From contig NZ_JAHKPM010000061.1 of NCBI RefSeq assembly GCF_018860525.1, forward strand, positions 1 through 64,000: a DNA stretch of 64,000 bases, read 5' to 3'. This stretch comes from Vibrio hepatarius (GTDB lineage Bacteria > Pseudomonadota > Gammaproteobacteria > Enterobacterales > Vibrionaceae). The position numbers and the translations under genes are program-made. The notes under the pieces were generated by a model. It searched no databases, was not told the DNA's origin, and saw only the letters and a program-made list of their open reading frames with translations. Below are positions 18,488 to 27,186 of this stretch, piece after piece; the stretch's first letter is position 1, and each line of letters starts with the position of its first letter.

Positions 18488-19384
18488 ATGGCCGCCAATA
18501 TTTCTCTAAAACAGCTGAAAGTATTTACCTTAATAACTCAGCACGACACCCTAACAGCCGCCTCTGATGCATTATTTTTGTCAAAGGCCGCCGTAAGTAT
18601 GGCTTTATCAGAACTAGAAAAACAGATTGGACATTCCCTGTTTGATCGAGTCAACAATCGATTAATCCTTAATCAAGAAGGACAAAAACTATTACCTTTA
18701 GCGGACGAATTGTTACATCGCGCACAAGATATCAACCAACTCTTCGACAGTGATAAAACATTAACTGGCCAATTGAGAATAGGAGCAAGTGATACGGTTG
18801 GGAATCAAGTCGCACCCTATTTATTACGTGATTTTCGCCAACACACCAGACACCAATCTCAGAGTTTATTTATTTCCAACTCTGCATTGATTTGTGAAAA
18901 GTTGCTTGACTATGAGCTGGATCTGGCATTGATCGAAGGAAAAACTCTCCACCCTCAACTTATTTCGAATCAATTTAGCGAAGATGAAATGTGTGTAATC
19001 TGTGCCCCTAACTATGTCCTAGCACAGAAGGAACAAATCTCTTTAGGTGATCTAGAACAAAGTGAGTGGGTACTACGTGAACCAGGCTCTGGTTCTCGGG
19101 AGTTTTTTCTTCAAGCTATAGCACCTAGACTGGAACAATGGCAGGAAAGCTTTCAACTTAACACGACAGAAGCGCTGATAAATAGTGTTTCTGCACAGCT
19201 TGGCCTAAGCTGCTTATCTCGACTTTCTGCAGGCCCGGCCATACACGATGGTAGAGTCGTAGAATTAAAGCTACCTCTGGATATGAAAAGGTATTTCTGG
19301 TTGTTGGTCCATAAAGAAAAATATCAGAGCCCTCTACTACAATCTTTCATTAATTTTTGCCATTTATGGCAAAAAAATGTCTAG
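18488..19384 (+). CDS. LysR-family transcriptional regulator (YeiE-like)
   Basis: A 298-residue LysR-type regulator with an N-terminal winged helix-turn-helix (about 5-64; LTAASDALFLSKAAVSMALSE... region) and a two-lobed co-inducer domain (about 90-295). The stretch WVLREPGSGSREFF near 195-208 and the overall layout resemble E. coli YeiE, a relative of CysB and Cbl. It is divergent from the TDT transporter with a 108-bp AT-rich gap, the classic arrangement for a LysR regulator and its target. Its TAG stop codon lies within a perfect 9-bp inverted repeat at 19379-19416. Confidence 0.87.
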   Translation: MAANISLKQLKVFTLITQHDTLTAASDALFLSKAAVSMALSELEKQIGHSLFDRVNNRLILNQEGQKLLPLADELLHRAQDINQLFDSDKTLTGQLRIGASDTVGNQVAPYLLRDFRQHTRHQSQSLFISNSALICEKLLDYELDLALIEGKTLHPQLISNQFSEDEMCVICAPNYVLAQKEQISLGDLEQSEWVLREPGSGSREFFLQAIAPRLEQWQESFQLNTTEALINSVSAQLGLSCLSRLSAGPAIHDGRVVELKLPLDMKRYFWLLVHKEKYQSPLLQSFINFCHLWQKNV

Positions 19385-19416
19385 ATTTACCCGATATCAC
19401 CATAACGAATCTAGAC
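19379..19416. repeat. Perfect 9-bp inverted repeat after the LysR gene
   Basis: GTCTAGATT (19379-19387) and AATCTAGAC (19408-19416) are exact reverse complements around a 20-base spacer. There is no U-tract on either side, so it is not a canonical terminator. It begins at the LysR stop codon and ends 15 bp before the yebG LexA box, so it could be a terminator of low efficiency or an operator. Confidence 0.5.
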
Positions 19417-19431
19417 TTAACTCAACAAAAG

Positions 19432-19447
19432 CTGTATAAAAAGACAG
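19432..19447 (+). promoter_or_regulatory. LexA (SOS) box of yebG
   Basis: CTGTATAAAAAGACAG matches the gamma-proteobacterial LexA consensus CTGT-N8-ACAG at all eight fixed positions. It lies 40 bp before the yebG start codon, where a bound repressor would block transcription. yebG is an SOS gene in E. coli. Confidence 0.88.
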
Positions 19448-19486
19448 TGAATAATCCAATTAATTTTTTGAGCTAGAGGACCAACC

Positions 19487-19792
19487 ATGGCTGTAATCGT
19501 CAAGTACGTGGTAGAACGTAACGGAGAAGAAAAAATGACTTTTACCTCTAAAGTGGAAGCTGATGCCTATGACAAAATGCTCGATATGGCTGATGAACTG
19601 TTTGAGCTATTGGGTAAAAGTGAACTCCTAGAAAGTGAAGCTAAACAAGAAGACTTGGCGATGTTCTTGGCGCAAAATAAGGAAGAACTACTATTCGCTC
19701 TAGGAGCAAAACGCAAACCCGCTGCTAAGAAAAAAGTAGTCGAGCCAATTGAAGAGGTCACAGAGACGCCAACTCAGGACGACGCAGCTTAA
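19487..19792 (+). CDS. yebG: SOS-induced protein YebG
   Basis: YebG is a small DNA-damage-inducible protein of unknown biochemical role. The N-terminus MAVIVKYVVERNGEEKM followed by TFTSKVEADAYDKML is nearly the same as in E. coli YebG. The C-terminal third is divergent, with a Lys-rich patch followed by an acidic tail. The length is 101 residues. Translation starts at ATG after a good GAGGA Shine-Dalgarno. The perfect LexA box upstream supports SOS control. It is a single-gene unit; a 7-bp inverted repeat without a U-tract lies past its end at 19831-19849. Confidence 0.94.
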   Translation: MAVIVKYVVERNGEEKMTFTSKVEADAYDKMLDMADELFELLGKSELLESEAKQEDLAMFLAQNKEELLFALGAKRKPAAKKKVVEPIEEVTETPTQDDAA

Positions 19793-19976
19793 GTTTCGCC
19801 AAACTCCAAATAAACCACAGGCCGTGCTGAAATCAATGCGCAATTGATTGCCCATAATTGAACGCGTCCTTTCGGTTTTTTATTATGATAAAAAGCCGTT
19901 ACCTACCTTTACCCTAATAAATTTTCTTTACTTGGGATACCATAGTTCCTTTCTCACTATACTCAAATCAGTCACC

Positions 19977-20723
19977 ATGAAATATGTTGTTGAAGTTTGC
20001 ATCGATAACCTTGAGTCGCTCCACCGAGCAATAGAAGGTGGTGCCACACGAATTGAACTATGTTCTTCACTTACGCTAGGAGGCTTAACCCCCAGCTTTG
20101 GTATGATGAAACAAGCTGCTCAATTATCAACCATACCTGTTTTTGCCATGATTCGCCCCCGCCAAGGAGACTTTCTTTATGACAATGATGACATTGAAAG
20201 TATGTTAATGGATATAGAGATAGCAGCACATGCAGGGCTCAATGGTGTCGTTCTAGGCGTACTCAACTCAAAGGGCCAAATCGATATGCCGCATGCTCGT
20301 CGCCTAGTTAACAAAGCAAAACAACACACATTGGAAGTTACCTTTCATCGAGCCATCGACCAATGTATCGACTTTCGTCAATCCATTGAAGATATTGCTG
20401 AACTTGGTTGCGAAAGGTTACTAACGTCAGGTTTAAGTGTCAATGCTGAGCAAGGCATAGATACTTTAAGAGAAATGGTAAAGCTAGCTAATGGAAGGTT
20501 TAATATTATCGCAGGTTCAGGTCTAAATGCAGATAATGTCTACACAATCGTCGATAAAGCACAGATAACAGAAGTCCACCTATCTGGAAAATCGACTCGC
20601 ACAAGTAAAATGCAACGTTTCTCAAACCAAGCAAAAATGGGGTCCCAAGACTTGGATGATTTTATCATCCCTGTCACCAACCCAATAGCAATTCAAAAGG
20701 TGGTAAAAACTCTCAATTCTTAG
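19977..20723 (+). CDS. cutC: CutC family protein (copper homeostasis)
   Basis: CutC is a TIM-barrel protein historically tied to copper tolerance; its biochemical activity is not settled. Key stretches are ATRIELCSSLTLGGLTPS, MIRPRQGDF and VTFHRAID, all conserved in CutC. I start at the ATG at 19977 (protein MKYVVEVCID), which yields 248 residues, the E. coli length; the open frame extends upstream to 19848 but that part has no family similarity. No strong Shine-Dalgarno is seen. It stands alone between yebG and ppk2. Confidence 0.92.
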   Translation: MKYVVEVCIDNLESLHRAIEGGATRIELCSSLTLGGLTPSFGMMKQAAQLSTIPVFAMIRPRQGDFLYDNDDIESMLMDIEIAAHAGLNGVVLGVLNSKGQIDMPHARRLVNKAKQHTLEVTFHRAIDQCIDFRQSIEDIAELGCERLLTSGLSVNAEQGIDTLREMVKLANGRFNIIAGSGLNADNVYTIVDKAQITEVHLSGKSTRTSKMQRFSNQAKMGSQDLDDFIIPVTNPIAIQKVVKTLNS

Positions 20724-20780
20724 TATTCAAGCTCTTCTTACCATAATCAAAGTGATAGCCTGTGTAAAAAAGGGGACGTC

Positions 20781-21563
20781 ATGGGAAAAAGTAAACTGAA
20801 TAAAAAATTCTATGAAAAAGAGCTCTCAAGGCTACAAATAGAATTAGTAAAACTTCAAGAATGGGTGAAACAAGAAAGATTGAAAGTCGTTGTTATTTTT
20901 GAAGGCCGCGACGCAGCGGGTAAAGGAGGAGTAATAAAGCGTATTACAGAAAAACTTAATCCTCGAGTCTGTAGAATTGCAGCCTTACCAACTCCAACGG
21001 AAAAGGAAAAAACTCAGTGGTACTTCCAGCGTTACGTGGCGCATTTACCTTCTGGGGGAGAAATCGTGCTGTTTGACCGTAGTTGGTATAATCGAGCTGG
21101 CGTCGAACGCGTTATGAATTTTTGTACTGAAGAGCAATATGACGAATTTCTTCGATCTTGCCCTGAGTTTGAATATATGTTGCAGCGTTCTGGAATTATC
21201 TTGATAAAATATTGGTTCTCTGTCTCCGATGAAGAGCAAGAAAAGCGTTTTCTTGAAAGGATTAACACTCCAATTAAGCGGTGGAAATTTAGCCCAATGG
21301 ATCTCAAATCTCGTCAGCGATGGGTGGAGTATTCGCAAGCCAAAGATAAGATGTTTAACCAAACCGATACTGAGAACTGTCCTTGGTGGGTTGTCCCATC
21401 TGACGATAAAAAACAAGCTAGGCTAAACTGCATTAATCATCTACTTGAGCAGATAGATTACCAAGACATACATTATCAAGAGATCAAATTGCCTGAACTA
21501 AACAAACAAGGTTATGAACGCCCCCCTATCGAGGCACAATCTTTTGTCCCAGAAAAATACTAG
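20781..21563 (+). CDS. ppk2: Polyphosphate kinase 2 family protein
   Basis: PPK2 enzymes transfer phosphate between polyphosphate and nucleoside di- or monophosphates, often favouring GTP/ATP formation from polyphosphate. The 260-residue single-domain protein has a Walker A-like FEGRDAAGKGG near 40-50 and the Walker B-like FDRSWYNRAGVE at about 98-109. The lid region with ERFLER-like basic residues follows (KRFLERINTPIKRWKFS). This is the one-domain PPK2 type. It is convergent with phoU and adjoins the pst/ppk1/ppx genes, fitting a role in phosphate storage. I see no PHO box in its 57-bp upstream gap. The Shine-Dalgarno is AGGGG. Confidence 0.93.
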   Translation: MGKSKLNKKFYEKELSRLQIELVKLQEWVKQERLKVVVIFEGRDAAGKGGVIKRITEKLNPRVCRIAALPTPTEKEKTQWYFQRYVAHLPSGGEIVLFDRSWYNRAGVERVMNFCTEEQYDEFLRSCPEFEYMLQRSGIILIKYWFSVSDEEQEKRFLERINTPIKRWKFSPMDLKSRQRWVEYSQAKDKMFNQTDTENCPWWVVPSDDKKQARLNCINHLLEQIDYQDIHYQEIKLPELNKQGYERPPIEAQSFVPEKY

Positions 21564-21590
21564 CAACACTTAAATAGCGAGGGATATCAC

Positions 21591-22289
21591 TTATCGTAGA
21601 GCATCATCAATGCTTTGATCACCTAAATGACGTACATCTTTACCCCTAACAAAATAAATGATGTATTCACAGATATTTTGGCAACGATCGCCCACTCGTT
21701 CAATCGCTCGAGCAGACCACATCACTTGCAGTATATGGGGAATATTCCTAGGATCCTCCATCATATAGGTCATCAGCTGACGAATCACTGCTTCATACTC
21801 AGCATCAATTTTATCATCCAGCTTATGAACTTCGGCAGCCGATTCTACATCCATACGTGCAAAAGCATCCAAAACTTGATGTAGCATACCAATCGCCTGA
21901 CGACAGAGTGGCTCGAGTGATACTTGAAACTGACACTCTTTCGACGAGGGGCTTTCAATCGCAACATAGGCCATACGAGTCGCTACATCACCTATGCGTT
22001 CTAGATCGGTAATGGTTTTTATGATGGCTAAAATCAAACGCAAATCTTTAGCCGTTGGTTGTCGCTTGGCGATAATACGAGTACATGCTTCGTCAATAGA
22101 GACTTCCATAGCGTTAACTTTATGATCATCACGCACCACCTTACGTGCTAATTCTATGTCTTCTTTATGTAACGCTTGCATTGCAAAAGACAGTTGCTGC
22201 TCCACCAATCCACCCATAGTGAGAACATGAGTACGGATCGATTCTAACTCGACATTGAATTGACCTGATATGTGACGTCCAAAGTTCAT
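21591..22289 (-). CDS. phoU: Phosphate-specific transport system accessory protein PhoU
   Basis: PhoU is a peripheral, metal-binding helical-bundle protein that mediates repression of PhoR-PhoB signalling by the Pst transporter when phosphate is plentiful. Two PhoU repeats are visible, with hallmark sequences ELERIGDVA-type (DLERIGDVATRMAY) and AIERVGDRCQNICEYI. I choose ATG at 22289, giving MNFGRHISGQFN in register with E. coli LNLNKHISGQFN; an upstream TTG at 22307 lacks a Shine-Dalgarno. It is the last gene of pstC-pstA-pstB-phoU. Confidence 0.96.
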   Translation of the reverse strand: MNFGRHISGQFNVELESIRTHVLTMGGLVEQQLSFAMQALHKEDIELARKVVRDDHKVNAMEVSIDEACTRIIAKRQPTAKDLRLILAIIKTITDLERIGDVATRMAYVAIESPSSKECQFQVSLEPLCRQAIGMLHQVLDAFARMDVESAAEVHKLDDKIDAEYEAVIRQLMTYMMEDPRNIPHILQVMWSARAIERVGDRCQNICEYIIYFVRGKDVRHLGDQSIDDALR

Positions 22290-22310
22290 AAAAACATGCT
22301 CACTCAAATA

Positions 22311-23129
22311 TTAGCCATAACGACCGGTAATATAATCTTCCGTTTGCTTTTGACAAGGCGAAGTAAAAATTGAATCTGTATCTGAGTACTCGATAAGCTT
22401 ACCCATATGGATAAAGGCAGTATGATCACTCACTCTTGCAGCCTGCTGCATGTTATGAGTAACAATCACAACCGTATATTTTGTTTTGAGATCATTGATC
22501 AGCTCTTCAATTGTCAACGTCGATATAGGATCCAATGCAGATGTAGGCTCATCAAGAAGTAATACTTCCGGTTCAATTGCAATCGCCCTCGCAATCACCA
22601 AACGCTGTTGCTGACCACCAGATAAACCAAAAGCATTTTCATGTAAACGATCTTTCACCTCATCCCAAAGTGCTGCAGCACGAAGAGAGCTTTCAGCTGC
22701 ATCATCTAAAGTGCGGCTATTACTAACACCTTGCAAACGTATGCCATAAACAACATTTTCATAAATAGATTTAGGAAAAGGGTTAGGGCGTTGAAACACC
22801 ATTCCAACTCGCCGACGTAAGGTAGCAACATCCACTTTAGGATGATAAATATTGTTACTATATAGCTTCACTTTACCTTCAACACGGCAGCCTTCAACTA
22901 GATCATTCATTCGATTGATACAGCGTAGTAACGTTGATTTACCACACCCTGAAGGGCCAATAAATGCAGTAACCTGCCCTTTAGGAATTTGCATTGAAAT
23001 ATCCATAAGAGCCTGAGTGTTATGATAAAACAGATTCAATTTTTCAATGGTAATAGCAGTCTGCTCTTCGGTGAGATTATTCACATCTAGCGGAATCTGA
23101 TAGCCCAATGCCTGATCAACTGAAAACAT
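22311..23129 (-). CDS. pstB: Phosphate ABC transporter, ATP-binding protein
   Basis: PstB powers high-affinity phosphate import as a dimer under PstA and PstC. All ABC motifs are intact: Walker A GPSGCGKST at 58-66, signature LSGGQQQRL, Walker B VLLLDEPTSALD and the switch histidine in VIVTHNMQQA. The length of 272 is normal. It follows pstA by 2 bp and precedes phoU, so coupling of translation is likely. Confidence 0.98.
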   Translation of the reverse strand: MFSVDQALGYQIPLDVNNLTEEQTAITIEKLNLFYHNTQALMDISMQIPKGQVTAFIGPSGCGKSTLLRCINRMNDLVEGCRVEGKVKLYSNNIYHPKVDVATLRRRVGMVFQRPNPFPKSIYENVVYGIRLQGVSNSRTLDDAAESSLRAAALWDEVKDRLHENAFGLSGGQQQRLVIARAIAIEPEVLLLDEPTSALDPISTLTIEELINDLKTKYTVVIVTHNMQQAARVSDHTAFIHMGKLIEYSDTDSIFTSPCQKQTEDYITGRYG

Positions 23130-23131
23130 CT

Positions 23132-24781
23132 CTAATCTTGCCCCAAAGTTCGGTATTTCTCACGAAGGTTATTTCGAATACTAATCGCGGTTAAATTTAA
23201 TCCAACGATAACACATACCAACAAGAACGACGTCGCATAAACTAAAGGCCTAGCACTTTCAATATTAGTCGTTTGGAAGCCAACATCATAGATCTGAAAG
23301 CCTAGATGCATGAACTTTCTATCTAAGTGTAAAAATGGAAATTGGCTATCAAGAGGCAAACTCGACGCTAATTTAACTACCCCGACCAACATCAAAGGCG
23401 CGACTTCACCGGCAGCGCGTGCGACCGCTAAAATCAGCCCTGTAATAATGGCCGGACTCGCCATAGGAAGAACAATTCGCCACATAGTTTCAAACTGAGT
23501 TGCGCCCAAGGCAAGAGAGCCATGGCGAACTGAGTTGGGAATCCTAGTAAGACCTTCTTCTGTAGCAACAATAACTACTGGAAGTGTCAGAACAGCTAGA
23601 GTCAATGCTGACCATAATAAACCTGGAGTGCCAAACGTAGGAGCAGGCAACTGCTCAGAATAAAACAAATCATCAACAGAGCCGCCAACAGTATAAACAA
23701 AAAAACCCAAGCCAAATACCCCATATACAATTGACGGTACCCCAGCAAGATTGATAACAGCAACACGAATCAAACGAGTCAGGGTATTACTTTGAGCATA
23801 TTCATGTAGATAAATAGCCGCCACAACTCCAAGAGGCATCACGATAATAGACATGATTAAAACCAATAGCACAGTGCCAAATATTGCAGGAAATACACCG
23901 CCTTCAGAGTTGGACTCTCTTGGCTCACTCGTGACAAACTTCCCTACTTGTTTTAGCCAATGATAGGTCTTATCCCACGCAGACATCTGATTTGGATACC
24001 ACACATCTAGAATCTCATTAAGTGTGATTCTGTAAGTATCACCTCTCATATCTTCAACGACTATGCCTTGCCTTGCTAACTCTAACCGAAGTGAATCCAG
24101 TTTTGCTTCCATGTCAGTCAGTTGCTGACGAAATATGCGCGATTGATTAACGTAACGTTTGAGAAAATCAGAATCAAGCCGCCCGTTTATTTCACGCTTC
24201 TTTTTTTCAAGATTGAGTCGATTGGATTGAGCGCTTATTACTCGAATTTGTTTTTCAACTAGACGATCTATTTTTATCCGTTGAGCACTAGCAAAAATCA
24301 GGGCTTGGCTGATTTTTTCTTCTAAGTCGGTATCGGTCTGTTTCCCTTGAGCAAAGTAACCTTTCGGCCGACCATAAAAGTCACCACCTTGAGTGCGTTC
24401 AATGACAGCCCATCCCTTTGGTTCAGCTGGTTCAAGTAAATCTTGAGCTAAGATGGAAATAAAATCAGCTGGATAAATATCACGATTGGCAATTTTAATA
24501 TCCAATCGTTCGACGACCCCTTTAGTTTCAATTTCAGAAGATAAAGCCACTTCCATTTGTTGTAGGTGGCGAATCGATACCTCTTCCTGCGCATAAAGCT
24601 GGCCAACAATGACTTCACCTTTCTGATTAGTCCACTGATAAAGCGGTGAAGGCCAAAAATAGGATAAACCTTTCCAGCCGATGAGCAGTAGCAAGCCAAG
24701 TACAGATAATAAACTGATACTGACCGCCCCACCTGTTAGCCAGATCCATGGAGAACCTGATTTAAACCACTTATATCCCAT
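23132..24781 (-). CDS. pstA: Phosphate ABC transporter, permease PstA (long form)
   Basis: PstA is one of the two membrane subunits of the phosphate importer. At 549 residues it is almost twice the E. coli length. After a first membrane helix (about 15-37) there is a large extra segment to about residue 290, including a charged heptad-like, probably coiled-coil stretch (about 160-245). Six-helix permease homology follows, with the EAA loop HGSLALGATQFETMWRIVLP. Long PstA proteins of this kind occur in Vibrio and Pseudomonas. The ATG at 24781 has an AGGGG Shine-Dalgarno six bases upstream and is preferred over TTG at 24784. Confidence 0.94.
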   Translation of the reverse strand: MGYKWFKSGSPWIWLTGGAVSISLLSVLGLLLLIGWKGLSYFWPSPLYQWTNQKGEVIVGQLYAQEEVSIRHLQQMEVALSSEIETKGVVERLDIKIANRDIYPADFISILAQDLLEPAEPKGWAVIERTQGGDFYGRPKGYFAQGKQTDTDLEEKISQALIFASAQRIKIDRLVEKQIRVISAQSNRLNLEKKKREINGRLDSDFLKRYVNQSRIFRQQLTDMEAKLDSLRLELARQGIVVEDMRGDTYRITLNEILDVWYPNQMSAWDKTYHWLKQVGKFVTSEPRESNSEGGVFPAIFGTVLLVLIMSIIVMPLGVVAAIYLHEYAQSNTLTRLIRVAVINLAGVPSIVYGVFGLGFFVYTVGGSVDDLFYSEQLPAPTFGTPGLLWSALTLAVLTLPVVIVATEEGLTRIPNSVRHGSLALGATQFETMWRIVLPMASPAIITGLILAVARAAGEVAPLMLVGVVKLASSLPLDSQFPFLHLDRKFMHLGFQIYDVGFQTTNIESARPLVYATSFLLVCVIVGLNLTAISIRNNLREKYRTLGQD

Positions 24782-24804
24782 CAAATGCCCCTAATAGAAG
24801 CCAT

Positions 24805-27003
24805 TCATAGTGCACGGTATTTATCTCTCAATCTTTGACGAACCCACTCAGCTAATGAATTAACAACGAAGGTAAAAACTAACAAAATCAAAGCTGCTAG
24901 AAAAAGAATTCTAAAGTGCGAACTACCGACATCAGACTCAGGCATTTCAACCGCGATAGTGGCCGATAAGGTGCGCATACCTTCAAGAATATTCCAATCC
25001 ATGATCGGAGTATTTCCAGTCGCCATCAGAACTATCATTGTTTCCCCAACTGCTCTTCCCAGTCCCATCATAACTGCAGAAAATATTCCTGGGCTGGCTG
25101 TTAGCAACACGACGTGAACCAGTGTTTGCCATGGCGTCGCACCTAATGCCAAAGAGCCATCAGACAAATGCTTGGGTACAGAGAAAATGGCATCTTCCGC
25201 GATAGTGAAAATAGTCGGAATAACAGCAAAACCCATGGCAAAACCAACCACCAGCGCATTACGCTGATCAAAACCAATACCTTGCTCTGACAGGTAAACA
25301 CGTACATCACCACTAAATAACCACCACTCGATATTATCACTCTGCCCCCAAATGAAAGCGGTAAGAACAAGCATTAACGGCATAAGAATAAGTACATGCA
25401 GGCCATTGGGAATTCTTCCAATCCAATCACGAGGAAGACAGTTCCAGATCCCTCCAATAATGATGGTCGAAGCTGGTAGCAAGATTATGAGTGAAACAAC
25501 CGAGGCTAAATGATTTTCTACAATGGGGGCGAACCATAATCCAGCAATAAAACCAATAATGACTGTAGGTAAAACTTCCATTAATTCAATAGAAGGCTTG
25601 ACGATTCGACGCATATTAGGAGTCATGAAATATGCGGTATAAATAGCACCTAATACAGCAATCGGTACAGCAAACATCATTGCAAATGCTGCGGCTTTGA
25701 GTGTACCAAAAGCAATAGGCACTAAACTAAATTTCGGTTCAAATTCATCAGATGCAGACGATGTTTGCCAGACATACTCTGGCTCTGGATAACTTTCATA
25801 CCAGACTTTTTGCCAAAGAGACGACCAAGAGACTTCAGGATACGGGTTATCAACATGCGCAACGTTTAACTTAGTGCCAGAAAGAGCCACTAAATAGTTT
25901 TCATTATTGGACATGGCCACAAGTTGAGGCGCTTTGTCGTATATTCGTTGAAAGATGGCTAATTTTTCACTGGTCGTATAGTGACTTTGTACTGTGCCAT
26001 TAGTGTAAAAGCTATAAAACCCTTTGCGATATGTGTCTGGCAATAAGAACTCTAGTTGAGGAGCCAATTGAAAGTTTCGAATATGGTTCAAGGTTCTATA
26101 GCCATCGCTTAATACATCAAACCACTGTGAAACCATGCCATCTTGATGCATGACGATTAAAGAGTGGCCACCAGATAACAAGCTAACACCTGTAACCATA
26201 TGCTGTTTGTTACCAACATTCAGACTAACAACTTCTCTAACCTTAAAATCTTTTGTTCTTTTTTTGGCGATAATTAACTCTGAACCAGTGCGTAAATACA
26301 ATGTATTACCATCAGGCGTCACGAGTATCTGGTCTAGGTCACGAAAAGGTTGTAAAAACTCAAATGACTGCACATTTTGGTCAATGTCTTGCCAACGTAG
26401 ACGCACTCGGTGATCATCATAATAACCAGCCAAGGTGGTATTAGGGTTTACTGCGTAAGCGAAAGAAATTAAGCGGGCGTTTGAATCATTTTTAAGATCA
26501 AAAGGTAGGGACATGCGGTTAACTTGTGGTGAAAATACGCGTTTCTCACCTTTAACAGCATTAAACATACTGGGCTTATATAGTAAAACCTCTCCGACTG
26601 GGCTTGCCATACCTAGCCACCCATCTGCTGAACGACTCGAATTATTTAGGCTATAACCCTTTGCTAGTTCAACTCTTTGCTCTGGTTCTACAGAATTAAG
26701 CCTTAAAGACCAAAAATCAACATAACCTAACTTTGACACTACGTAAGCATTATCTCCGTAATCGTCAATCCCAATTAGGACTGGTTTTTCAGTATTTATT
26801 GACTTTATCGATACATTTGGCGTCAATTTCGCATCAGAGAAAAGTGGGAGCACTGAAAGTGCGAGATAAACGAATATAAGCACAAGAGCTGCCAGTACAG
26901 CGACTCCGCCCGCTGATACTAACCACCGAGCTAAACGATCTTTAATTAGTCGCTTGCGATCACGTTCTCGCAATGAAAATTCAGCTTTGGCCATTTCACT
27001 CAC
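24805..27003 (-). CDS. pstC: Phosphate ABC transporter, permease PstC (long form)
   Basis: PstC pairs with PstA in the phosphate channel. The 732-residue protein has an N-terminal membrane helix at about 28-52. A large, probably periplasmic domain of about 350 residues follows, with repeated beta-strand patterns (GNTLYLRTGSELIIA, HSLIVMHQDGMVSQWFD) suggestive of a beta-propeller. The conserved permease portion runs from about 430, with the EAA loop GSLALGATPWQTLVHVVLL. E. coli PstC has 319 residues. The first codon is GTG at 27003; an ATG three codons later is also possible. A PHO box with a well-spaced -10 lies just upstream. Confidence 0.94.
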   Translation of the reverse strand: MSEMAKAEFSLRERDRKRLIKDRLARWLVSAGGVAVLAALVLIFVYLALSVLPLFSDAKLTPNVSIKSINTEKPVLIGIDDYGDNAYVVSKLGYVDFWSLRLNSVEPEQRVELAKGYSLNNSSRSADGWLGMASPVGEVLLYKPSMFNAVKGEKRVFSPQVNRMSLPFDLKNDSNARLISFAYAVNPNTTLAGYYDDHRVRLRWQDIDQNVQSFEFLQPFRDLDQILVTPDGNTLYLRTGSELIIAKKRTKDFKVREVVSLNVGNKQHMVTGVSLLSGGHSLIVMHQDGMVSQWFDVLSDGYRTLNHIRNFQLAPQLEFLLPDTYRKGFYSFYTNGTVQSHYTTSEKLAIFQRIYDKAPQLVAMSNNENYLVALSGTKLNVAHVDNPYPEVSWSSLWQKVWYESYPEPEYVWQTSSASDEFEPKFSLVPIAFGTLKAAAFAMMFAVPIAVLGAIYTAYFMTPNMRRIVKPSIELMEVLPTVIIGFIAGLWFAPIVENHLASVVSLIILLPASTIIIGGIWNCLPRDWIGRIPNGLHVLILMPLMLVLTAFIWGQSDNIEWWLFSGDVRVYLSEQGIGFDQRNALVVGFAMGFAVIPTIFTIAEDAIFSVPKHLSDGSLALGATPWQTLVHVVLLTASPGIFSAVMMGLGRAVGETMIVLMATGNTPIMDWNILEGMRTLSATIAVEMPESDVGSSHFRILFLAALILLVFTFVVNSLAEWVRQRLRDKYRAL

Positions 27004-27025
27004 TTACCTACAACTACCCACATGT

Positions 27026-27059
27026 ATAATATTTCGATTGGGTGACAATTATATTACAT
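27026..27059 (-). promoter_or_regulatory. PHO box and -10 of the pstCAB-phoU operon
   Basis: On the minus strand ATGTAATATAATTGTCAC (27042-27059) matches 15 of 18 positions of the PhoB consensus CTGTCATAWAWCTGTCAY. Ten bases downstream is TATTAT (27026-27031), a good -10. This is the class II spacing used by PhoB, where the PHO box replaces the -35. The pstC start is 23 bp further on. Confidence 0.85.
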
Positions 27060-27186
27060 AGCGGATTAAACAACTAAAAACAATGTATTAACTCAATTAA
27101 GATTGTTTCCATAACGCCTTAAATTGCACTCTCTCTGAGTATGACTCCATTACTCAACTTCGTCAGCCAGGTTAATAGGAAAAATA

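Noticed and set aside
19831..19849. AATCAAT/ATTGATT hairpin after yebG as a terminator
   Set aside because: It is AT-rich, only 7 bp and has no U-tract; mentioned only in the yebG entry.
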